NCBI RefSeq assembly: GCF_000022205.1
Contig: NC_012030.1
Span: forward strand, 248,001 to 312,000
Direction: 5' to 3'
DNA length: 64,000 nucleotides
Source of the DNA: Halorubrum lacusprofundi ATCC 49239
GTDB taxonomy: Archaea > Halobacteriota > Halobacteria > Halobacteriales > Haloferacaceae
The position numbers and the translations under genes were made by a program. Below, piece by piece: positions 43,875 through 53,973 of this stretch (its first letter is position 1; each line of letters starts with the position of its first letter). Below the pieces are notes generated by a model. That model worked only from the letters and a program-made list of their open reading frames with translations. It was not told where the DNA came from and searched no databases.

Positions 43875-45095
43875 TCACCGCTCGATCGGTGCCTCCCAAA
43901 GCAGCACCCCTGTTGCACCAACGACGAGCACACCACCAGCCACAGCGAGCGCGAACAGTGGCGAAGCGACGTCGGAGAGGATCCCGCTCCCGAGTTGAAA
44001 CGGAACGACGGCGAGACCACTCACCATCGCCATCGCGCTGAGTACGGTCGCGCGCCCCATCGTCCCGATTCGGTCGTTGATGTACTGTCCGGCGAACGAC
44101 CGCGTCACGTCCGAAAGTCCCCGAATCAGTAGGAACGTCGGAAGCGCGAGCACCGGAACGAAATACATCCCTATCAGCGCGCCGCCGACGATGAAGGGGA
44201 GCCACAGAAACCACGTTCGAAGCCCGAGACGAGCCCGAATCGCACCAGTGTAGTAGCTCAGTCCCGCACCGAAGAGACTGTACGTTGCGTAGAACCATCC
44301 GAGGAGGGATTTCACGCGTGACTGCGACACCCCGAGGTCGAGCACGACCGTCTCGAAGATCGGCTGCAGGAACACGAACACGAGGTATGTCACTGCCGCG
44401 TAGAGGACGTAATAATACAGCACGAACGCCCGAATGTTGCGCTGTGAGAGCGTCTGTCGGACGATCAAGATCGTCCGTCGGAGGCTCAAATCATCGGTGT
44501 CGGTTCGCTCGTAGGTCTCCGACTCATCTACCGTCAGGAGGACGAGCACGCCGACCGCCGTCATCGCGGAAGCGACGAACCACGGATACGAGAGGTCGAT
44601 GCTTCCGAGATACCCTCCGGTGATAGCCGCCGCGGCGCCGATTGCCAGTGCGATGGACTCTCCCCGCCCACGGACGTTCGCGAATGCGTCCTCGGAGCGG
44701 CCGTCTGTGAGGGTGTCGTACAGCCACGCGTCTTCGCTTCCAGAGCGGAAATTGTACCCTGCTGACCAGCAGACGTACAGCACCGCGAGCGCTTGGAACG
44801 AACTGGAGAGGCCGATGCCAACGAGTGTGAACGAGATGAGGGTCGTGCCGACGAGGAGACTGTTGCGCCGACCGACACGGTCGCCGATGTAGCCTGTCGG
44901 GATCTCACCGACTAGCGTCGTCAGATTGTATATCGCCTCGAGAATAGCGATCTGCGTAAAAGTGAGCCCCTGTGCGAGAAAAAAGAGATACATAATTGGG
45001 CGGTAAAACTCGACGGCCTTGGTCGATTTGTAGAGATAATATTTCAGAACGTTCGTTGGGGGAAGCGTAGATGAATTCCAAAATGGAACCGCCAT
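43875..45095 (-). CDS. MFS transporter beside nikR-like gene
   Basis: 406 residues, about 12 spans, with the MFS loop GEIPTGYIGDRVGRRNSLLVG between spans 2 and 3. It is on the same strand as, and just upstream of, the NikR-like regulator, so it may be metal-responsive, perhaps a nickel or metal-complex transporter. This is inference from neighbourhood; the sequence only shows a general MFS protein. Confidence 0.85.
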   Translation of the reverse strand: MAVPFWNSSTLPPTNVLKYYLYKSTKAVEFYRPIMYLFFLAQGLTFTQIAILEAIYNLTTLVGEIPTGYIGDRVGRRNSLLVGTTLISFTLVGIGLSSSFQALAVLYVCWSAGYNFRSGSEDAWLYDTLTDGRSEDAFANVRGRGESIALAIGAAAAITGGYLGSIDLSYPWFVASAMTAVGVLVLLTVDESETYERTDTDDLSLRRTILIVRQTLSQRNIRAFVLYYYVLYAAVTYLVFVFLQPIFETVVLDLGVSQSRVKSLLGWFYATYSLFGAGLSYYTGAIRARLGLRTWFLWLPFIVGGALIGMYFVPVLALPTFLLIRGLSDVTRSFAGQYINDRIGTMGRATVLSAMAMVSGLAVVPFQLGSGILSDVASPLFALAVAGGVLVVGATGVLLWEAPIER

Positions 45096-45251
45096 ACCGG
45101 GAATGGATGTCCCGAAAAAATGGGTGTTTCGTTATGACACATCTGGTATTTCGTAATACGATCGTTGGCGTTGGTGAATCGCCAGCAGGCGTTATTTCAC
45201 GTTTTCACGGCTCGCTCGATGTTGAAGACCGTATCTGCACGCGGTTTGGAA

Positions 45252-46487
45252 TCACTCATTTCCTTCCGGAAAATCGAAACTATCACCCGTGAGCCACCAC
45301 CCATAGAGGGTCTCTTGCTCTCGGCTGTCAGGACGCTTTTTCGACCGCCGGTATGTTTTCCCCTTGAGTATTTGCCGCTCGACTTTGTTCGCGGCCAGTC
45401 TGAGAGCGTGCGAGGCACCGTATCCCTCCCCATCGGCTGTGAAATAGCCGCGGTCAGTCACCAGCCGAATCCGTGCGAGCACCAGCGGCATACCTCGAGA
45501 CTGTTCTTTGTGTTCATGGAGCTCGATGCTGGCTTTGATCACACTCATGTCTCCATACTTTGAGGTCATGTTTTCGATCAGCGCAGAGACACCATCATAG
45601 TCCATTCCATCCAGCAGGTCCAGTCCGAACACCTGCACTGCATTCCGGTCTTCCTGTTCCCAGGTGAGCGCCTCGAGGACGTCTGTTTTCGTGACTACGC
45701 CAATGGGTTCACTACTCTGATCTCCGAGAACCACCAACGAGGAGATCTCTCGCTCGAACATCGTTTCGACGACCTCGTCAAGTGGGGCACTTCGTCGAAC
45801 CGTGACGACGACGTCGGACATCAGGTTCCGCACCGGTAGATCGAGCATGCGATCGGAATCTCCCTCACGCGCTCCGAGGCCACCGTGTCGCTCACCGCCG
45901 TGACGGCCCCCAAAGTTTCCCGGTGAGCCGCCCTGGCTCTTGGTCCCGCCCCGCGTCGTGAAATCGACGATGTCGTACAGGCTCACCATCCCAACTGCTT
46001 CGCCGTCGTCGACGACCGGGAGGTGTGCGATCCGACCTTCTCGAAGTGTGTTGAGGGCTTTACCGATCGTCGTGTCGGGGGCCGCGCTGATCAGCTTCTC
46101 CGTGTATGCATCCGCGACCGTTACGGCGCTGAGGAAGGATTGAACCGCCTCAAGGATGCTGTCACCCGTGACGATACCGACGACGCGATCATCGTCCAAC
46201 ACGGGAAGCGTTTTGGCGCCGCTGCCGATCATGAGCCGGGCGACCTCTCGGACGTCTGCAGTCCGATTAACCGTCGGGACGTGCTGTACCCGTGATCCAA
46301 CTTTCGCCGACGGCTGGTTGGACGACGAGGCCAACTGTCGGCGGCTAACGACGCCGCGATACTCGTCACCGTCTGTCACCACGACAGCGTCGAGTTCCTG
46401 ATTTTCGAACGCCCCGGCGACTTTGGAAAGCGGGGTTCCGATATCGAACTCGGTGAACTTCGGCGAGAGTATTTCCGAGATGTTCAT
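45252..46487 (-). CDS. CBS-domain protein with C-terminal HPF-like domain
   Basis: 411 residues. Four CBS motifs in two pairs (residues about 1-165 and 205-275), with a Gly-rich linker (GGSPGNFGGRHGGERHGG) between. The C-terminal 110 residues (MSVIKASIELHEHKEQSRGMPLVLARIRLVTDRGYFTADGEGYGASHALRLAANKVERQI) have the pattern of ribosome hibernation factors (HPF/RaiA). CBS pairs sense adenine nucleotides, so the protein could tie energy state to ribosome dormancy. Monocistronic. Confidence 0.85.
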   Translation of the reverse strand: MNISEILSPKFTEFDIGTPLSKVAGAFENQELDAVVVTDGDEYRGVVSRRQLASSSNQPSAKVGSRVQHVPTVNRTADVREVARLMIGSGAKTLPVLDDDRVVGIVTGDSILEAVQSFLSAVTVADAYTEKLISAAPDTTIGKALNTLREGRIAHLPVVDDGEAVGMVSLYDIVDFTTRGGTKSQGGSPGNFGGRHGGERHGGLGAREGDSDRMLDLPVRNLMSDVVVTVRRSAPLDEVVETMFEREISSLVVLGDQSSEPIGVVTKTDVLEALTWEQEDRNAVQVFGLDLLDGMDYDGVSALIENMTSKYGDMSVIKASIELHEHKEQSRGMPLVLARIRLVTDRGYFTADGEGYGASHALRLAANKVERQILKGKTYRRSKKRPDSREQETLYGWWLTGDSFDFPEGNE

Positions 46488-46835
46488 GTGTGATCCAGAA
46501 CAGGCGACCGGACAGTAATTTGGGGCCTATTGGGCACTGAGGGGTGCTATTTTGCCTCGCTCGGGGTGTTATACGCCTTCGTTGAGATCGCAGACGTAGT
46601 CTGTACCGATGATGATCCTCCAGTGTGTCATGATCTGTTCTGTGAATCGACTGCGAGAGCGGTTTCGGTCAGGATCTCGAACGGCGACGCCAGGACGTGC
46701 TGGCACTTCTGACCGCCGGTCTGTTAGATACGCTGTGGCTAACTAACCCTCGCCGTCGGTTCCTTGTAGCGATGAGACGCATACACAGCCGCGTCACACA
46801 GAGCATCGTATCCCGGTACGGAGGGGGCGAATGAG
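46488..46835. other. intergenic region, no clear gene
   Basis: Nothing convincing is seen. A minus-strand stretch around 46632-46725 reads VLASPFEILTETALAVDSQNRS before a stop and could be a gene remnant, but it has no start and no recognisable family. Confidence 0.3.
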
Positions 46836-47114
46836 TCACTCCGCGCTCGTCGCCGGCTCGTCCACGTCGGCTTCGGGCCGATCTTTCCAGATGACGGTTC
46901 GCTGGCTGCTGGTGAAGTAGCGGTATGCGGCGTATAGTAGGTTCGGAACGCCCATCGCCCACCAAATCGTCAGGATGGCGATGAGGAGGTGAATTCCCGG
47001 GTCACCGAACTCACGCTGCACAAGCGTGACTCGATCCTGGGTTTCCTCCTCGATCCGCCATCCTGTTTCGACCTTCGCAGTGACCTCACGCCGGTAGGAG
47101 TCGGAATGGTCCAT
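46836..47114 (-). CDS. small haloarchaeal membrane protein
   Basis: 92 residues. A polar start (TAKVETGWRIEEETQDRVTLVQREFGDPG) and one or two membrane segments (IHLLIAILTIWWAMGVPNLLYAAYRYF), then a charged tail. This pattern, a short beta-rich cytoplasmic part before a Trp-rich span, recurs in haloarchaeal proteins of unknown function. Confidence 0.68.
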   Translation of the reverse strand: MDHSDSYRREVTAKVETGWRIEEETQDRVTLVQREFGDPGIHLLIAILTIWWAMGVPNLLYAAYRYFTSSQRTVIWKDRPEADVDEPATSAE

Positions 47115-47165
47115 AAGGTACTGTAAGGCGGCGCACCGGGAAGTGGTTTCGCTACTGGTTGAGTA

Positions 47166-47666
47166 TCAGTTTGTGAACTCACCAGTTATTTCCGCGTTTG
47201 CTGAATTCGTCATTACACTCCGGAGTCCTTTCAAGGCGTTGTGTTTTCGTGTGTATCCCTCGCCACTTGTCGCAATGATGTTTCCGTTGCGGTGGCGAAG
47301 TCGCCAGCGCCATTCCTCATCTCGGGCCTGATAGACTTCGAACCGAGCTAGTGATTGTGCTGCATCAGCGGCTCCCGCAAGCGGGATTTCTTCGTCCTCA
47401 TTTTCGGGAGTGATGTCGAGGGACGAAACAGGAGTCGCTTCACCCGAGACGGCCCACTCCAGTTCCAGTTCGAGACTCATCTCGCCGTCTTCGGTTTCAA
47501 GCTCGATTTCTAGCGTGAGTTCGTCGGGCGTTTCGACAGTCACAGCATCCGTGTTATCACCTAATCGAATGGCGCCTGTTCGAATGCCGTCTGCCACACC
47601 GCTTAGTACGGATGCGATCTCTTCTCGATCAGCTGTCAATTCTTCTTCGTAGTCGCCTTGGGACAC
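47166..47666 (-). CDS. amphi-Trp / DUF1508-like protein
   Basis: 166 residues. The N-terminus YEEELTADREEIASVLSGVADGIRTGAIRLGD is the amphi-Trp domain pattern; the C-terminus ARFEVYQARDEEWRWRLRHRNGNIIATSGEGYTRKHNALKGLRSV is a DUF1508/YegP-like repeat (HVO_2922 type). Both are small strand-rich modules common in haloarchaea, function unknown. The fusion of both in one chain is seen in the family. Confidence 0.82.
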   Translation of the reverse strand: MSQGDYEEELTADREEIASVLSGVADGIRTGAIRLGDNTDAVTVETPDELTLEIELETEDGEMSLELELEWAVSGEATPVSSLDITPENEDEEIPLAGAADAAQSLARFEVYQARDEEWRWRLRHRNGNIIATSGEGYTRKHNALKGLRSVMTNSANAEITGEFTN

Positions 47667-47833
47667 AGTAATAATTGGATGGAACCCATCATAAAGTACC
47701 GCTGATGTTCAGAGTGCTAACCCCGGAAGAATATGAGAACAAAACCTCTAGGCACGTGACACCTGTCACCGAAGAGACCGCTACGATAGATAGATTCGTT
47801 CGATCACTGAAAGCGATCTGATCGGGGGTACCG

Positions 47834-48256
47834 CTAGTTTTGATGAACGAACTCGTTGAGTTGTGTTTCGATGAGTGTCGCGACGTGCTCGCTGTATTTC
47901 CAGAGCGCGGCGTTGAGCCGCTCTTCGGTCTCGTCGTCGAGGTCGTCCCCTCCGCGGAGGACGGAATCTGTGGTGATCTGTGGATGGTAGACGCAGACCA
48001 CCCCGAGTGAGGTATTCGAACTCGAGGTCCCCGTCGTGTGAATTCCGTACTGATCGGTCCCCCAGACACCATCGCCGCCCTGTCGCTCCAGTTCCGAGTC
48101 GAGCGCATCGAGCAGTTGCATCTCTTCGGGGGAGAGAACGGGATCGTCGCCGTCGAACAGTTCAACGTACGCCTCTCTCCGAGCACTCTTCGTCCACCGG
48201 TCCAACTGGGAACGCGCTCCGAGTACGAGCTGTCGTTCGTCTGGAAGCTCGGCCAT
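47834..48256 (-). CDS. haloarchaeal hypothetical protein
   Basis: 140 residues: a helical N-terminus (DERQLVLGARSQLDRWTKSARREAYVELFD) and a middle with GVWGTDQYGIHTTGTSSSNTSLGVVCVYHPQ. Composition and frame are clearly coding. I do not recognise a function. Flanked by gene remnants, so the region seems to be decaying. Confidence 0.65.
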   Translation of the reverse strand: MAELPDERQLVLGARSQLDRWTKSARREAYVELFDGDDPVLSPEEMQLLDALDSELERQGGDGVWGTDQYGIHTTGTSSSNTSLGVVCVYHPQITTDSVLRGGDDLDDETEERLNAALWKYSEHVATLIETQLNEFVHQN

Positions 48257-48315
48257 ACGTCTCGTACGACCGCTAGGCGAATTAACGTTTGTACGACGCC
48301 CCGCTCTGAGAGCGA

Positions 48316-48483
48316 CTACTCTGGGTTCGTGCCCCCGTACGTTGGTCCCACGCAGACAGTGAGCGACTGCGGATCCGGATACTCTCGTTCATCCGCGAAC
48401 TGGCGAACGTCGTCGACGTGATCTACCGTTCCACTCGTCGGATTCAGGATAACCAGTGCGTGCCGGCACCCACCACTCCGCGA
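48316..48483 (-). pseudogene. possible gene remnant
   Basis: The last 55 codons of a longer minus-strand frame look coding (HALVILNPTSGTVDHVDDVRQFADEREYPDPQSLTVCVGPTYGGTNPE), while the part before is Arg/Ser-rich and shadow-like. Probably the 3' end of a lost gene; product unknown. Confidence 0.3.
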
Positions 48484-48619
48484 TTTCGAGCGCGGGGGTG
48501 TTGACCGATCGAACCAGGATGACGAGATGATGCTGTCGATGCGGTGTCGAACCCTTGGGACAGCCCCTTCACGGACGACGTGGGCGGCCTGCGTGGTACG
48601 AATTTGAATCTGTAGTTGG

Positions 48620-48780
48620 TTAGCTAAGCTTGGGCGGCCCCATCGAGAGAGTCTGTCTGGCGAGCGTTGCGAGCCGCAAGATGTAGGATGTAAACAGGAG
48701 AAACGGTAGCGTGGAGATGGCAAACGCGGCGCTAACAACCCAGAGAATGCTCTCGATGCCGAGGGAGTAGGGTAGGGTAG
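48620..48780 (-). pseudogene. remnant of a membrane-protein gene
   Basis: Without any start, the minus strand reads TTLPYSLGIESILWVVSAAFAISTLPFLLFTSYILRLATLARQTL and stops at 48620; a TAA precedes it. Two hydrophobic segments indicate the tail of an integral membrane protein. The rest of the gene is missing. Confidence 0.4.
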
Positions 48781-48821
48781 TTTACAGAGATGACCGAGAT
48801 CGAGCGGCGACAGCCTCGGTG

Positions 48822-49334
48822 TCAGGGCTCTTCGAGCAAGGAGCGAGCTCGCTGTACGTAACTGTTCGCGCCCCAGCTACGGGCGTCGCTAATCTCATCG
48901 AGGAGCAACCGCGCATCGGCAGCTGATAGGTGCTCAGTTCGAACGAGAACAGAAAGCAGTGTCGGTGTCGTGACGAGTCGGGTATCAGCGAGTGAGGCGT
49001 GGATCAAACCAAGTTGATTGAACTCGTCACAGAGGAAGAGCGCAGCATCGAGATCGTTCGCGAGCGTGACCGCCGCGTTTTCACCGTCATCGAGTGGAAA
49101 CTCGGCATCGAGGTCGACCGACTGTGTCATGAATGACTTTGCTTGGTCGAGTACGGCGGACGCAGCGTGCCCATGGGCATCATCGTACGAGGCAATCTCT
49201 CGCAGTTCATCGATGACCGCTGTTGGGACGACGACCTCGTACCGGGATAGACAAAGTGCGAGTGGGTCGGGGTTGTCGTCAGCAACGATTCCGAGACTCA
49301 CGAGGGCGGAGGCGTCTGCGATAAGCCGCGACAT
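48822..49334 (-). CDS. PIN-domain toxin-like nuclease
   Basis: 170 residues with the PIN pattern of acidic residues: IADASALVSLG at the start, VPTAVIDELREIA, DDGENAAVTLAND and ALFLCDEFNQLG. PIN toxins cut RNA with metal bound by these acids. Its ATG follows the antitoxin stop without a gap, the usual order for a type II toxin-antitoxin pair that stabilises plasmids or islands. Confidence 0.85.
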   Translation of the reverse strand: MSRLIADASALVSLGIVADDNPDPLALCLSRYEVVVPTAVIDELREIASYDDAHGHAASAVLDQAKSFMTQSVDLDAEFPLDDGENAAVTLANDLDAALFLCDEFNQLGLIHASLADTRLVTTPTLLSVLVRTEHLSAADARLLLDEISDARSWGANSYVQRARSLLEEP

Positions 49335-49637
49335 CTATGCGTCGGCGACCTCGTCGACGAAGTCCTCGTCCAACTGCTGTTTCAACACTCGGAGGTTTGC
49401 CGCCTCCTCGGCCCCGACGAGCGCTTTGAGCTGCTCGAAGGTGATCTCCTCGTCGTAATAGGCGGCGGCGATCTCCTGAGTGAGTGCGTCGTCGTGAGCG
49501 GCGTTTTGGAGGTACTCCCGAAGTGCGGTCACGAGGACGTCTGTTCGGTCCTCCCCGAGGACTGCGGCCAGTGCGTCAGCCCGGCCGATGAGCCGATTGG
49601 GGGCCCGAAACTGCACGCGCTTCTTATCGGTGCTCAT
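49335..49637 (-). CDS. RHH-type antitoxin of the PIN toxin
   Basis: 100 residues from MSTDKKRVQFRAP (frame open to 49712). The N-terminus KRVQFRAPNRLIGRADALAAVLGEDRTDVLVTALREYLQN is a ribbon-helix-helix DNA-binding domain; the C-terminus (YYDEEITFEQLKALVGAEEAANLRVLKQQLDEDFVDEVA) would wrap the toxin. It directly precedes the PIN gene and probably represses the pair. Confidence 0.85.
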   Translation of the reverse strand: MSTDKKRVQFRAPNRLIGRADALAAVLGEDRTDVLVTALREYLQNAAHDDALTQEIAAAYYDEEITFEQLKALVGAEEAANLRVLKQQLDEDFVDEVADA

Positions 49638-49824
49638 GATGTGTACATTGTGAGCCAACACACTTAGCCGTTTTTGTGTGTACGATGTGAGCCTCACTCG
49701 GTCGAGCGTCACTCGTCAATGAGCCGTTCCTTGAGGGCATGCGTCCAGTACGTGGCGGGCCCACCGGAGATACAGCGAACACAAAGCTGTAGCGGCCCCT
49801 CGAGAGGTAGTGTTCAGATATGCA

Positions 49825-49941
49825 GATTCCATTCGAAAGCGAACGATCTGAGCCACTCGTTTGCAAGTTCTGCTTTGGCGTTGCTGAAACAGTTTAGAAA
49901 CTGGCAGTTCTGCGTTTTACCTCACGAAAAACACGTTCAAC
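49825..49941 (-). pseudogene. IS6-family transposase remnant
   Basis: Minus-strand translation gives VERVFREVKRRTASF, a frame break, then NCFSNAKAELANEWLRSFAFEWN. This matches the Glu-containing C-terminal end of IS6 transposases (compare AIERVFWEIERRTSSFANSFSN in the element at 27032). Start, rest of the gene and ends are missing. Confidence 0.6.
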
Positions 49942-50037
49942 AGAGCCACAATATCTTATATAGTAATCAATATCCACAATATCAGCACTGCGGTATACCG
50001 CTGGCCCAGTATCTAGATATACGGATATATCAACCTA

Positions 50038-50045
50038 TTATAAAC
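50038..50045 (+). promoter_or_regulatory. TATA box of the pst operon
   Basis: TTATAAAC about 33-40 nt before the pstS ATG, allowing a leader of a few bases. The preceding 60 bp are AT-rich with TATCTAGATATACGGATATAT, which may hold a phosphate-responsive element. Confidence 0.4.
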
Positions 50046-50077
50046 CACTTTAATCCATTTCGAGGTATCCACACCTG

Positions 50078-51238
50078 ATGTCACGCGACTCAGGGCGTCA
50101 GGCGAGCGCGGTATCACGTCGAAAGTATCTGCTGACGTCGGCCGCCATCGGGACGGCGGGCCTTGCCGGGTGTAGCGACAGCGATAGCGGAGGCACCGGA
50201 AGCGACAGCGGAGGCGACGAGGGCAGTAACTCTATCGAATCTGGCTCCTCGGGGCCTTCGACGGTGACCGCCGAGGGATCCTCGACGGTGTACCCTATCT
50301 CGAACAGGGGGAGTTCCTACTGGAACTCGAACTCGCCGGCGAGCGACGGCGAGTACTGGGGCTCGAACGACGAGTCGTCGGTCGCCGGCTGGGACCAGAT
50401 CGAGACCGACCAGAACATCGCCGACTACTTCGCGAGCCTCTACGGCTTCGAAACGACCGGTGAACGGTCGAACCCGCCGTTCGCCACTCGCGTCGCACTG
50501 AGCCACTCAGGGACCGGCTGCGAGGCGGTCCGAGACGGCCTCGTCGACATCGGGAACTCCTCGGGACCGATAACCGCAGAACTCGACATCAGCGAAGAGC
50601 AGCGCGACGAGAACTACGTCGACCACGTCGTCGGCCGCGACGGTCAGCCGGTGTTCGTCAGTCAGGCAATCTACGACGCCGGCGTCGAACAGCTCACTGG
50701 TGAGCAGATCCGCGGAATCTACCAAGGCGACATCACCAACTGGAGCGAGGTCGGCGGCCCGGATCGGGAAATCTTCGTTGTCGGCCGCGCAGAGGGATCG
50801 GGTACGGACACCTCGTTCCGACTGAACATGCTCGGCGACGCCGACGCGCCGATGGATGTCGACAGTCGCTTCGGACAGAACCAGCAGGTCCAGCAGGTCC
50901 TCCAAGACAACGACAACGCCATCGGCTACATGGCGCTAGCGTTCTCCGGGTCGGGGATTCAGGCGATCGGCATCGAGTTTGAGGGGACGTTGTTCGAGCC
51001 GGATGCCGACGCCGAGAACACCATCTTCGACTCGGAGTACCCGCTGAACCGGGACCTCCACATGTACACCCGGATCAACGAGGATACGCCCGAGGGGACA
51101 GACATGCGTGAGGCCGCCTTCCTCAACATGTTCCTGACCGAGTTCGGCCAGCAGACGTTCGTCGAGGACGTCAACTACATCACGCTGCCCACCTCCGACA
51201 TCGAGGCCGAACGCGAGAAGCTCCCCGACCAGGCGTAA
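50078..51238 (+). CDS. pstS: phosphate-binding lipoprotein PstS
   Basis: 386 residues. Tat lipoprotein signal (RRKYLLTSAAIGTAGLAGC), then an acidic Gly/Ser linker and the PstS fold: VTAEGSSTVYPIS phosphate loop, RVALSHSGTGCEAVRDGLVDIGNSSGPI, and FVVGRAEGSGTDTSF. It captures phosphate outside the cell for the PstCAB importer. First gene of the operon. Confidence 0.93.
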   Translation: MSRDSGRQASAVSRRKYLLTSAAIGTAGLAGCSDSDSGGTGSDSGGDEGSNSIESGSSGPSTVTAEGSSTVYPISNRGSSYWNSNSPASDGEYWGSNDESSVAGWDQIETDQNIADYFASLYGFETTGERSNPPFATRVALSHSGTGCEAVRDGLVDIGNSSGPITAELDISEEQRDENYVDHVVGRDGQPVFVSQAIYDAGVEQLTGEQIRGIYQGDITNWSEVGGPDREIFVVGRAEGSGTDTSFRLNMLGDADAPMDVDSRFGQNQQVQQVLQDNDNAIGYMALAFSGSGIQAIGIEFEGTLFEPDADAENTIFDSEYPLNRDLHMYTRINEDTPEGTDMREAAFLNMFLTEFGQQTFVEDVNYITLPTSDIEAEREKLPDQA

Positions 51239-51283
51239 TTCTTCGGTCGCGCGGACGCTCGCTTCGCGGCCCGACCCCATTAT

Positions 51284-52408
51284 ATGTCACTTACCCCCCA
51301 AACCGATTGGCGCGCTAGCATCGAGCGACGGCTGACCAGAACACAGAAGTTCATCGACGACACCGACCCGGAGGCGCTGGCAGTGGTCCTCGTGTCGATG
51401 GGGTCGCTACTGGCCGCCTTCGTCGGGTTCCTGCTGGCGTCGCCGTGGACGGCTGTCCCGCTCGGGACATTTCTGATCGCCACCGGCTACGGCTGGGCGC
51501 GCCATCAGGCGCTCGTCGCCCGCGCGGTCACCTTCGCGATGACGACGGTGACGCTCGTGACGCTCGGGCTCATCGTCGTCTTCATCTTCGCCGAATCGAT
51601 CCCGGCGTTTCAGTACGAGACGGCGAGCGTGTTCGGCGTCTCTGTTCCGGGACTCGGGATGTTTACACAGGCCCGTTGGGACGCCGTCTCGGAGCCCGTT
51701 CGCTACTCGCTGCTCCCGATGATCCATGGGACGGTGATGGTGACCACCATCGCGACGCTTGTGGCGGCCCCGCTCGGCGTCGCCGCGGCGCTGTTCATCG
51801 CCGAGATCGCCCCGCCGCGGGTTCGCGAGCTCGTCAAGCCGGGGATCGAGGTGTTGGCGGGCATCCCCTCGATCGTTTACGGTTTCATCGGCTTCACCGT
51901 GATCAACCCGTGGGCGGGCGGCGCGTTCGCACTCAATGGCGGGTCGACGTATCTGTTCGTTGGCATCGTTGTCGGGCTAATGGCGTTGCCGACCGTCGTC
52001 TCCGTCGCTGAGGACGCGCTCACGAGCGTCCCGAGCGTGATGAAAGACGGGTCGCTCGCCCTCGGGGCGACCGACTGGCAGTCGATGACCTCCATTACGC
52101 TTCCCGCGGCCTTCTCGGGCGTCTCGGCGGCCGTGCTCCTCGGTGTCGGACGCGCCATCGGTGAGACGATGGCCGCGACGGTGATGCTGGCCGGCGTTCC
52201 GCGGATCAGCGAGCCGCTCGTGAACGTCTTCTACGGCTACGAGACGCTCACCTCGCTCATCGCTCGCGGCTACGGTAGCGCAAACGGCGTTCACGAGAGC
52301 GCACTGTTCGCCGCCGGCGTCGTCCTGTTCGTGACCGTGTTGTGTCTGAGTCTCGGCTCGCAGTACATCGAGGCGCGTATGCGTCGCCGCCTCGGGGGTG
52401 TCGAATGA
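51284..52408 (+). CDS. pstC: phosphate ABC transporter permease PstC
   Basis: 374 residues with about seven membrane spans. The permease signature EDALTSVPSVMKDGSLALGATDWQSMTSITLPAAFSG is the EAA-like loop contacting PstB; TMAATVMLAG follows. Its stop overlaps the pstA start as ATGA. Confidence 0.92.
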   Translation: MSLTPQTDWRASIERRLTRTQKFIDDTDPEALAVVLVSMGSLLAAFVGFLLASPWTAVPLGTFLIATGYGWARHQALVARAVTFAMTTVTLVTLGLIVVFIFAESIPAFQYETASVFGVSVPGLGMFTQARWDAVSEPVRYSLLPMIHGTVMVTTIATLVAAPLGVAAALFIAEIAPPRVRELVKPGIEVLAGIPSIVYGFIGFTVINPWAGGAFALNGGSTYLFVGIVVGLMALPTVVSVAEDALTSVPSVMKDGSLALGATDWQSMTSITLPAAFSGVSAAVLLGVGRAIGETMAATVMLAGVPRISEPLVNVFYGYETLTSLIARGYGSANGVHESALFAAGVVLFVTVLCLSLGSQYIEARMRRRLGGVE

Positions 52409-53973
52409 GCCGCGCCACTCAGACCGCCCTCATCCAGGACGACCGCACGGTGTACGAGGCTGCCGCCGGGACTGCGGTCGGACTCTCCGGAGTCACGTTC
52501 GCTGTCGGCTTGGCGGCGCTGCTGGGCCTTGTGGCGATCGACGCCCCCGTTGCTGGTCTCGAGTTGTCGGTGGTGTTCGGTGCACTGCTACTCGCCCTCG
52601 GGACGTCGGTAGCGGGCTTCGGGGCCGCCTCACGATTCGGGTACGTTGACGCGGCACCCCAGCCCAGCGCGGGGATCGTCGCCGCGGCCGCGTTCACGGG
52701 GATCTGGTTCATCGTGGGCGCAATTGTGTCCGGGGCAGTTGGGCTCGGAACGGGCGGCCGGCTCGGAGTCGGGATAGTCCTCGGGGGGATCGCGTTCGCG
52801 ACGACCGCGCTCCCTCGCGAAGATATCGGATCGACGGTGCCCGCAGGGGCCGTCGCCGGCCTCTGTGGGCTCTCGCTCATCACCGGCGTCGTCGGCCCCG
52901 GATGGAAGCAGGTGCTCGTCGGGTACAATGCGACGCTGTTCGGCGACACCGTCGTTCCTCTGGTCGTGTTGTTCGCCTCGCTGGTGAGCGGCTGGAGCGC
53001 CGCGAAAGCGTACGGCGGGTTCGGTGCCCGCGGGCGTAACGTCGGTGCATACGTGCTCATCTATCTCGTCGTCTGCTCGATACTGGCCGTGCTCATCGGG
53101 CTCGTCGCTTTCGTCACAGTGAAAGGGCTCCCCGGGCTGTTCAACGGGTTCGGAGTCGGGGGCGCAACTCTCGTCAGCTGGCCGTTCCTGACCAACGGTG
53201 CCGGGCTGTTGGCCGATATCGCCGGTGTGTTCCCCGCACTCGTCGGGACGGTCTGGTTGGTCATCGGTGCCGTCCTCTTCGCCGTGCCGACCGGCGTTGG
53301 CGCCGCCGTGTTCCTCAGCGAATACGCCGAACAGGGCCGGTTCACGGGAGCCGTCGAAGTGGCGACTAACGGCCTCTGGAGCACGCCGAGCATCGTGTTC
53401 GGGCTGTTCGGCGCCGCCTTCCTGATCCCTCGCTTCGGCAATCAGAAATCGCTGATAGCCGGGATGTTGACGCTCGGGTTCATGCTGCTGCCGTTGGTGT
53501 TGATCACGAGCCGGGAAGCGATCCTCTCAGTACCCGACGATTACCGCGACGCCAGCGCGGCACTCGGCGTCTCGAAGTGGCAGACGATCCGAAGCGTCGT
53601 CCTCCCCGCGGCGATTCCGGGAGTCACCACGGGCGTGATCCTCGGTGTCGGCCGCATCGCCGGTGAGACCGCCCCCATCCTACTGACAATGGGCGGTGGC
53701 GTCCTCCCGGCGAAATCGGCTGCCCCCAACGTGTTGGGTAGCTTCCAGCTGAGCGGGTCGCCGCCGTTCGTTAGTAACCCCGCGCTATTGGAGGCGACGA
53801 GTGCGCTACCGTATCAGTTGTACGCACTCATCACAGCGGGGCTGAGTGGAAACATCCAGAACCCACAAGAGTACGCGTGGGGGCTGGCACTGACGCTGCT
53901 GCTCGTTGTGTTGATCTTCTACGCGATCGGTATCACGACGCGCTACTACTTCAGACGGAAACTCCACCAATGA
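52405..53973 (+). CDS. pstA: phosphate ABC transporter permease PstA, with extra N-terminal membrane domain
   Basis: 522 residues from [11 protein letters not shown]. The C-terminal 300 form the usual PstA ([72 protein letters not shown]). The first 220 residues add about six further spans, so it is much longer than a typical PstA of about 290. Overlaps pstC and pstB by four bases each. Confidence 0.9.
   Translation: MSRATQTALIQDDRTVYEAAAGTAVGLSGVTFAVGLAALLGLVAIDAPVAGLELSVVFGALLLALGTSVAGFGAASRFGYVDAAPQPSAGIVAAAAFTGIWFIVGAIVSGAVGLGTGGRLGVGIVLGGIAFATTALPREDIGSTVPAGAVAGLCGLSLITGVVGPGWKQVLVGYNATLFGDTVVPLVVLFASLVSGWSAAKAYGGFGARGRNVGAYVLIYLVVCSILAVLIGLVAFVTVKGLPGLFNGFGVGGATLVSWPFLTNGAGLLADIAGVFPALVGTVWLVIGAVLFAVPTGVGAAVFLSEYAEQGRFTGAVEVATNGLWSTPSIVFGLFGAAFLIPRFGNQKSLIAGMLTLGFMLLPLVLITSREAILSVPDDYRDASAALGVSKWQTIRSVVLPAAIPGVTTGVILGVGRIAGETAPILLTMGGGVLPAKSAAPNVLGSFQLSGSPPFVSNPALLEATSALPYQLYALITAGLSGNIQNPQEYAWGLALTLLLVVLIFYAIGITTRYYFRRKLHQ

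Noticed and set aside
43804-44298. Long N-terminal extension of the NikR-like frame
   Set aside because: It is Arg/Ser-rich, overlaps the MFS gene on the same strand in another frame, and has no family pattern; the short start at 43803 begins exactly at the RHH domain.
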